Shown: piece after piece, positions 58,659-64,000 of the stretch
Layout: each line of letters opens with the position of its first letter
How positions within the stretch are numbered: position 1 is the stretch's first letter
Source: Opeltia flavorubescens
Lineage: Eukaryota; Ascomycota; Lecanoromycetes; Teloschistales; Teloschistaceae
Reading direction: 5' to 3'
NCBI GenBank assembly: GCA_000442125.1
Contig: KE546978.1
Location: 62,001-126,000 of the forward strand
DNA length: 64,000 bases
The notes under the pieces: model-generated
Database searches by the model: none
Seen by the model: the letters and a program-made list of their open reading frames with translations, nothing else
Told to the model about the DNA's origin: nothing
Program-made: the position numbers and the translations under genes

Positions 58659-60448
58659 GCTGGTCCCGTTGCAGACAGTTGGGTTGGAAGAGAATTCGTA
58701 GGACCTTCCTTATAGATGATGTCACCTTCGTGTGTTTTGTATTTGGCAAAATAGCCTGGCTGATATTCGTGGAGTGATCGGACCCTATTATATTCCATCT
58801 TTGCTGGTCGAGGCACTCTTTTGCTTGGCATTTCAGTAGTGACGGAGCATCACCTGAGCCGAAGAGATGAAGTGATGTACGAAGCCTTTGACTCCAGGAA
58901 TAGTTGACGATCATGTTTCACGTTTCGCCTATTCGTGCACGGTCCGGAATAGCGTCAACGGTCCGTCAGCAGATTAAGGTTAATCGAGGCTTGGCCCTGC
59001 AGGTACTGACCACTAAGGACCTCGCTCCGTCAGAGAAAAAGGAATGCTTCGCCTCTCCATAGACTCGTCTGCTTAAAAGGTACGTCGTTTAGCCTCGTAT
59101 CCGCCAATGACAGTGACACTTGACCTGAAAGTTGCTTGCATTAGGCCTGGAGATCATATGTCACTAAAGGTGTAGAAATGATCTCCAGACTCGATGTAAC
59201 TCTGACTGATGGTTCAAGGACCCTCCGTCATTTCGGTTGATTCACTTGGCGACTAGCCGGAAAAGTATGGTGGATGGGGGCCATAATTGCTGCTTCAACC
59301 CTGCAATCATAACCAGCGTTCGATGATCGAGCTTCCAAGAATCTTGGCATCAATGCCACAACCTTCGATGTCACTATTGAGGACGGAGGAGGCAGCTGTG
59401 GAAGACCGATAAGTCAATTGATCCACTACGTCAGACATCGGAGATTGACCCAAGAGGAAGGTACTGTGAAGAATAACTGCTCGAGATATCGACTCCAAAA
59501 CACATGACCATGATGACGGCCTCAATCGGCTTGTTCCGATGAGATGGCACAGCTATACGGTGCTTGGCTTTCGAAGGTGCATTCATCTTAATTTCTGTAC
59601 ACAGAGTAACTACGAGACGTTGACTGGCACCAATCAAGGTAGTGTTTGGTGCTTAAGCGCAAGATGTACGTCGAACGCCGGTGCCATCTAGTACAGCAGC
59701 CCTCGGCGGCTTCATCGCATGACTTCTGAACGAGTCTGAAAATAGCAGAATAAGCAACGTATGTGCTCTTAGCAACAGTATCATTCGTACTCCGAAAACC
59801 AAGACCGAATTGCACAAATATTGCACAACACCTTCTGCATAAAAATTGCATAAGAATTGCACATGGATTAGACTGCATTGCATAGAGTTCAACATCTACT
59901 CGACTCCACTGGCCATCAAGTGATTTCAACGAGGATCAGTAAATCGTTCCTTCATCAGCCGTTTGAGACTTCTCTCTTCATAGACGGCAAAGGAACAATT
60001 TTACCTCATTAGTGACCAACCTTCCGTTTTATGTCCACACTCGTATCCAGTACCAAACGAGCAAACATGTGACATTACATTAAAACTATTGATGTATTTT
60101 ATCATAAAAGCTTCATAAACTCTGCAGTATGGGCTGTAACTGCTGGCAGTCGAGACCACGGATCAAATAGGTACCTATGGATTCAATCTTTCGAGTCTCT
60201 CCGGCCTCGGTTAGACCAAGAACAGTCGGGTCCATACCGGATGTCGAGGACGCATCCACTTTAAAAGCAAGAGACTGAATTTAAGCATTGGTAAGCAGGG
60301 GGATCAGCTTTTATTCCATTGCCGATTTGATTTATTTACACATTCTCTTGAATCCTCCTCGACTCTACCAAGTCTCGACTGACTCTAACGAGTATTCAAT
60401 CCATTTTCCAAATTCCACCGTTCATCTATTCTCATCAAATTTTTTACT
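58659..60448. other. Intergenic region with a small ATTGCA cluster
   Basis: About 1.8 kb without a recognised gene. Frames of 68-113 codons near 59307-59929 overlap each other and look like chance. Five copies of ATTGCA fall between 59809 and 59882. Confidence 0.45.
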
Positions 60449-61472
60449 CTACAACTTCTTCGGACGCATGACCAAAATAGGATCATCCTTCTTCGAGACC
60501 TCCCCTCTCAACGGAGCAAATATCTTCTCACCTCGTCGAACATTCACCAATGTCACTGCGTGATATTTTAGAAACGCCTTCACGATCTTCTCATCCCTCT
60601 CATCTGCGTCCAGCGACATGTCAGGCTGCAAGTTATCAATAAAAATCTCCTTAGCTGTATCGTTGTCAATGATTGCATCAAAGTCTTCGGTAAAACGACA
60701 ATACGCCACCAATAAGAGTGGAGGCGGATCACTCCATCCAAAGTCCTTGTGCCAATTCAGAACACGACTTAATGTGGCATCTTGAAAGTAAAAGCCCTTA
60801 TAATGGGTGCAGGTTCCGAGGGGACAGTCGATTTCGGTGCAGAAAGGCTCACTGATGTACGGACTTGCGAAGCCTACTTGCTTGGAACATCCATCCGCAG
60901 AGTGGAATCCCTTCATATTCGCTGTGGGTATAGAAAATAGACCGGCCGAGGTGACAGGAGAAGGTTTCCACACTGCTTGCTTTGGGTTCTCTGAAATCGT
61001 TAGGGTATGCGTGAATGGTCGGAGCATGCTCTCGCTAACGAAAGGATGGGTCTCCCGAATCTTTTTCTCGATAGGTGGCTTGTACCACATTGGATGGCGG
61101 TTCAGGGCTATCATTTCTGGCATGATTTCGAACAATGACAACTCGGGACACTTCGACAGGAATTGACTACCATTGTTCATAAAGAAAACACTGCGCCATT
61201 CGTCGGATTTCTTTCCGACCACCACTACGACACTTCAAGCCAAGCAAATGACAATCATCTGGATACAAGTACTCACCCATGCCTACTGACTCCATCAGGA
61301 TTTCTGTTCTCCCTGGATGTACGTGAAATCTACAGATCGAAGAATCCTTACAAATATGCGATGAATTCAATACAGATACTCCGTATTTACCTTCATCAAT
61401 AAGAATGCTAGGCTGCATGATTTGTACTTGTCGAAGTAATCGTTGATCACATAGTCTCGAGGATAATATCAT
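60449..61472 (-). CDS. Unknown fungal protein, copy A of a divergent pair
   Basis: Two exons, 61277-61472 and 60449-61224, joined across a 52-nt intron (donor GTGAGT, acceptor TAG), give 323 residues. The start could also be the ATG 18 codons later (MQPSILIDEGKYG). The first part has SSICRFHVHPGRTEIL. The middle has SADGCSKQVGFASPY, and then CTEIDCPLGTCTHYKGFYF and HKDFGWSDPPPLLLVAYCRF. The C-terminal part reads KIVKAFLKYHAVTLVNVRRGEKI. Regularly spaced cysteines may bind metal. The segment from CTEIDCPL on resembles the divergent gene at 61648. I do not know the family; no signal peptide or TM segment is seen. Confidence 0.7.
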
Positions 61473-61647
61473 CTACACAAAGAAACTAACAACAAAACAA
61501 CAATTACAGTATCGACACAATTCTTAACAGCAACACCAAACCAAGCATCAACACTCGAAAACACTGAAAACTCTTGCCCGTCCATAACACCACAAGTCTC
61601 TCGTCTCCATCCAACCCACAACCCACCATCAAGTCCCCCCTACCGAA

Positions 61648-62357
61648 ATGACTTCCACCTCCCTTACCTTAGCCCTCCAATCCCTACACATCGGCCGGTC
61701 TCCAGAAGAGGACGCCATCGTCATAAAATTATCTCTCTGCAGCCGTCACATCACTCTCCCAAATCCCCTACCCATAGACTCAAACCAATCTTCCACCCCA
61801 TCTAACACCACCACCTACTCCTTCACATCTGCCTGGGCTCAAAAGCTGTGGATCCCACCGACCTCCCTCCTCTCATCAACCCTCTCTTCCCTTTCCTTGA
61901 AACCCCCATCCCCCACTTCCCCACCCCAACAACCCCCTGCACAGCACCCACCTGCCCCCTCTCACCCCTCCCACACCCTCAAGGTCTCTACCCCTCCCCC
62001 TCAACCCCCTCCTCTCATCTCATCCTCCATCATCACGCAGACTTCGGCCTCAGCAACCCTCCTGCGAAAATCTGGGCAGCGTACTTCCGCCTCTATCCGA
62101 AATACAGGGGCGAGATAGGGGATCACTGTCGTACCGTTGGGGAGTTTATTGAGTTGTTGATAGAGAGGCCATTTGATGATGTGAGGGAGGGGGATGGGGG
62201 GGTTGTGGAGGGGTTCGTGCGGTGGCATGCTGTGGGTTTGGTAGCACTTCTCCACAGAGTATCAGCAATCCCAGCAGATCTGCAAAAACCAACTCACTCA
62301 CTCACCCATTCCAAACGTACTCTCTCTCCCTTCTATAACCCTACACCAGATCTCTAA
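61648..62357 (+). pseudogene. Unknown fungal protein, copy B, frame-disrupted
   Basis: The ATG at 61648 opens a frame reading MTSTSLTLALQSLHIGRSPE up to about 61840. The part that resembles copy A lies in another frame: CTAPTCPLSPLPHPQGLYP, then HADFGLSNPPAKIWAAYFRL, then FVRWHAVGLVAL, stopping at 62357. The switch falls near a run of four A at 61841-61844. I find no GT-AG intron that joins the two frames sensibly. Either the gene carries a frameshift or the assembly has an indel there. It is divergent from copy A with 175 bp between starts. The protein is very Pro-rich in the middle. Function unknown. Confidence 0.55.
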
Positions 62358-62923
62358 AAGAGCTATAGGCAGCAGCCATTCAGCAGCCACCCTCAAAAAG
62401 GTTGCTCTCTCATCGCCGTGGGCCGAGTTACGTTAACGTGTTCAATTCTCTAAAGACCAAGGCTAGATATTTCGAGAGTGCTTGGCTTATCAGATTTTAT
62501 ATTATTCACCACAATCAACGGTGTCAATCTGGTAAATTATGTAACGAAGTGAAGTTGACGGGTAGAGGAAAGCGGTAAACATCCAAGAAAAGAAAAAAAC
62601 GAAGAAAAAGCGGAGGTGCCAGAAGAAAGAGCCTTTTCAAGAAATGACTATTGGAGGATTTAATTTAGACCAAGGCGCGTAAGTTGGGGGAGGGTAAACA
62701 AGTGTTAAACTTCCACGAGAAAAGGAAGAAAGAGTGTTGCTGCAAAACTGGGGAAAATTTCGATATATACGTGAAACCTCTCCAATGGGTATCGCTCTAT
62801 CCTGTCCTCTTTCCCCTCCTCCTCTCCCTTCCTCTTCTATCCTTCTTCTACTCCCCTTTCTCTCCCTCCTCCCCCCTTCTCCCGTAATCCATTTCCCCCA
62901 CCCACTCCAATCCCTCCACTCCA
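62358..62923. other. Intergenic region with pyrimidine-rich tract
   Basis: 566 bp between two convergent genes. A strongly pyrimidine-rich plus-strand stretch covers about 62805-62885. No gene seen. Confidence 0.4.
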
Positions 62924-64000
62924 TCAGAACCCAACTTTCCCATCACCACCCTGTCCCCCCACCGCAACACTAACCCTCCTAACCGCATCCCCATCCTGCG
63001 TCGGCGGACCCTTATAATTCTTCTTCCCCCAAACGAAATACCACCCCGTCGCCACAACGAAAAACGCAAAAAATACCACGGAGGCGTAATTCATGAATTC
63101 CGGGACGACAGGGATGGCGGAGGGCATGCAGAAGAGGGGGAGGGCGAGGGCGGACCAGCCTGTCATCTTGTTAGAACACGCAACTTTTCGAGAGTCCCGC
63201 TACGAAGCGTGACAAGAAAGGAAGAAGAAGAAGAAGCAAAGAAAATCACTTACAAACAGCGACCAAATTACAAACCCACCCCAACCCACCCCCAAGATAA
63301 AAGCTACATCCCTCAACCTGCTTCCTCCCCGTGATCAAATTAACAAAGATCGGGCACGCATAACTCAGCGTCAAACAAATAACGCCCACGCCCGAGAAAG
63401 CGTTGAAAGCCGCCGTGCTCCCGAAATATATCAACCCCAACACCAATTCCACAACCATGATCATCATCATCGCATTCAGCGGAACATCGAGTTTCGTATT
63501 CACCTGTTTCCACCACTTACTCCCCGGGATGGCGCCGTCGCGAGCGAATGCCCATGTGCAGCGGGAAGAAGCTGTTGTGCAGCCGATGCCGCAGAAGAGT
63601 GCTAGGACGAGGAGGGGGAGTAAAAGGGCGATGCTGCCCCCAGAGGAGCCGATGGCGGATTTGATGATTACGGGTGTGGGTTGGGCGGAGACGAGGGCGG
63701 CGAGGTCGGCTTGGTTGGGGAGGACGAAGACGAGGGGGATGAGGAAGACGAGGCCGGCGATGGTGTTGAGGACGATGGTGGCGACCATTGCTTTGGGGAC
63801 TTGAGTGGCGGGTTGTTGGACTTCTTCGCACATTCTGGGGCATAAGATGTCAGCGTGGGATACTAGAGAGCAGTCCTCGTCGCTTTTTGTGTCAAAAGTC
63901 ACACAGAAAATGGCAGGGGGTCAGGTTTTGGGGTATGCTCGTGAAGCAGCTATCGTAACGAAAGCGCGGACTCACGAGATTATCATCCCAGTGGATGAGG
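62924..64000 (-). CDS. Amino acid/choline-type permease (APC family), 5' part outside the window
   Basis: Three exons are visible: 63976 to beyond 64000, 63254-63834 and 62924-63159. They join in phase (donors GTGAGT and GTAAGT), giving the C-terminal ~280 residues; the true start lies beyond the right edge. The first full exon begins MCEEVQQPATQVPKAMV, the conserved loop of GABA/choline permeases (TGYG-x-x-x-S-M-CEEV type). Further signs are CTTASSRCTWAFARDGAIPGSKWW, LDVPLNAM and AFNAFSGVGVICLTLSYACPIF. The last exon has two TM segments and a short tail with VWGKKNYKGPP. It should import amino acids, choline or polyamine-like compounds across the plasma membrane. Confidence 0.9.

Noticed and set aside
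1-64000. CRISPR arrays, bacterial operons, riboswitches
   Set aside because: The window is a fungal nuclear sequence with spliced genes; no short regular repeat-spacer arrays were seen.

Overview
The window looks like nuclear DNA of a filamentous ascomycete (Pezizomycotina). Genes carry short introns of about 38-130 bp with GTRNGT donors and YAG acceptors. Fungus-restricted families are present: HET domain, NACHT-ankyrin NLR, Pth11-type rhodopsin-domain receptors, SLATT, DUF7029/DUF7223. One DNA transposon copy is wrecked in a way that suggests RIP. A leotiomycete is my guess; I cannot fix the genus. Exon coordinates below come from reading splice sites and checking that reading phases join; no RNA evidence was available. 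Six single ambiguous bases (N) are scattered through the window.

Layout. 1-2.4 kb: no recognisable gene. 2.4-6.4 kb: a SLATT-type two-TM protein and a large multi-TM protein. 7.5-16.4 kb: a possible small metabolic group made of an adenylation-only NRPS-like enzyme and a divergent O-methyltransferase sharing a 770-bp promoter, an alpha/beta hydrolase, a secreted lipase and a Pth11-like receptor. 16.8-17.4 kb: diverged tandem repeats of 256-bp period. 17.8-27.5 kb: an incompatibility/cell-death block with a HET protein, a broken gene, an NLR (NACHT + ankyrin) and a divergently transcribed SesB-like hydrolase. 28.2-34 kb: a putative secreted protein, an intron-containing tRNA-Gly(GCC), an acidic unknown protein and a second Pth11-like receptor with a possible 7-nt microexon. 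35.2-47.9 kb: an unknown protein, an MFS (DHA1) transporter, mitochondrial enoyl thioester reductase, a 3.2-kb AT-rich gene desert, methionine aminopeptidase 2 and a zinc alcohol dehydrogenase. 49.8-51.1 kb: a degenerate mariner-like transposon with perfect terminal inverted repeats. 51.7-64 kb: a secreted DUF7029/DUF7223 protein, a DHA2 drug transporter, a secreted cysteine-rich protein, a divergent pair of related unknown genes (one frame-disrupted) and an amino-acid permease cut by the window edge.

The most interesting system is the NLR/SesB pair at 22.1-27.5 kb. The NLR begins with a short Gly/Asn/Gln-rich motif, and the neighbouring hydrolase ends with a clearly related motif (core NYGG-x-NTGQ-x-NA). 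This is the arrangement of fungal amyloid-signalling cell-death modules: the NLR would sense a trigger, its N-terminal motif would template an amyloid fold, and the fold would pass to the C-terminal motif of the effector hydrolase. The motif is not an obvious match to the HRAM, sigma or PP classes as I remember them and may be a new variant.
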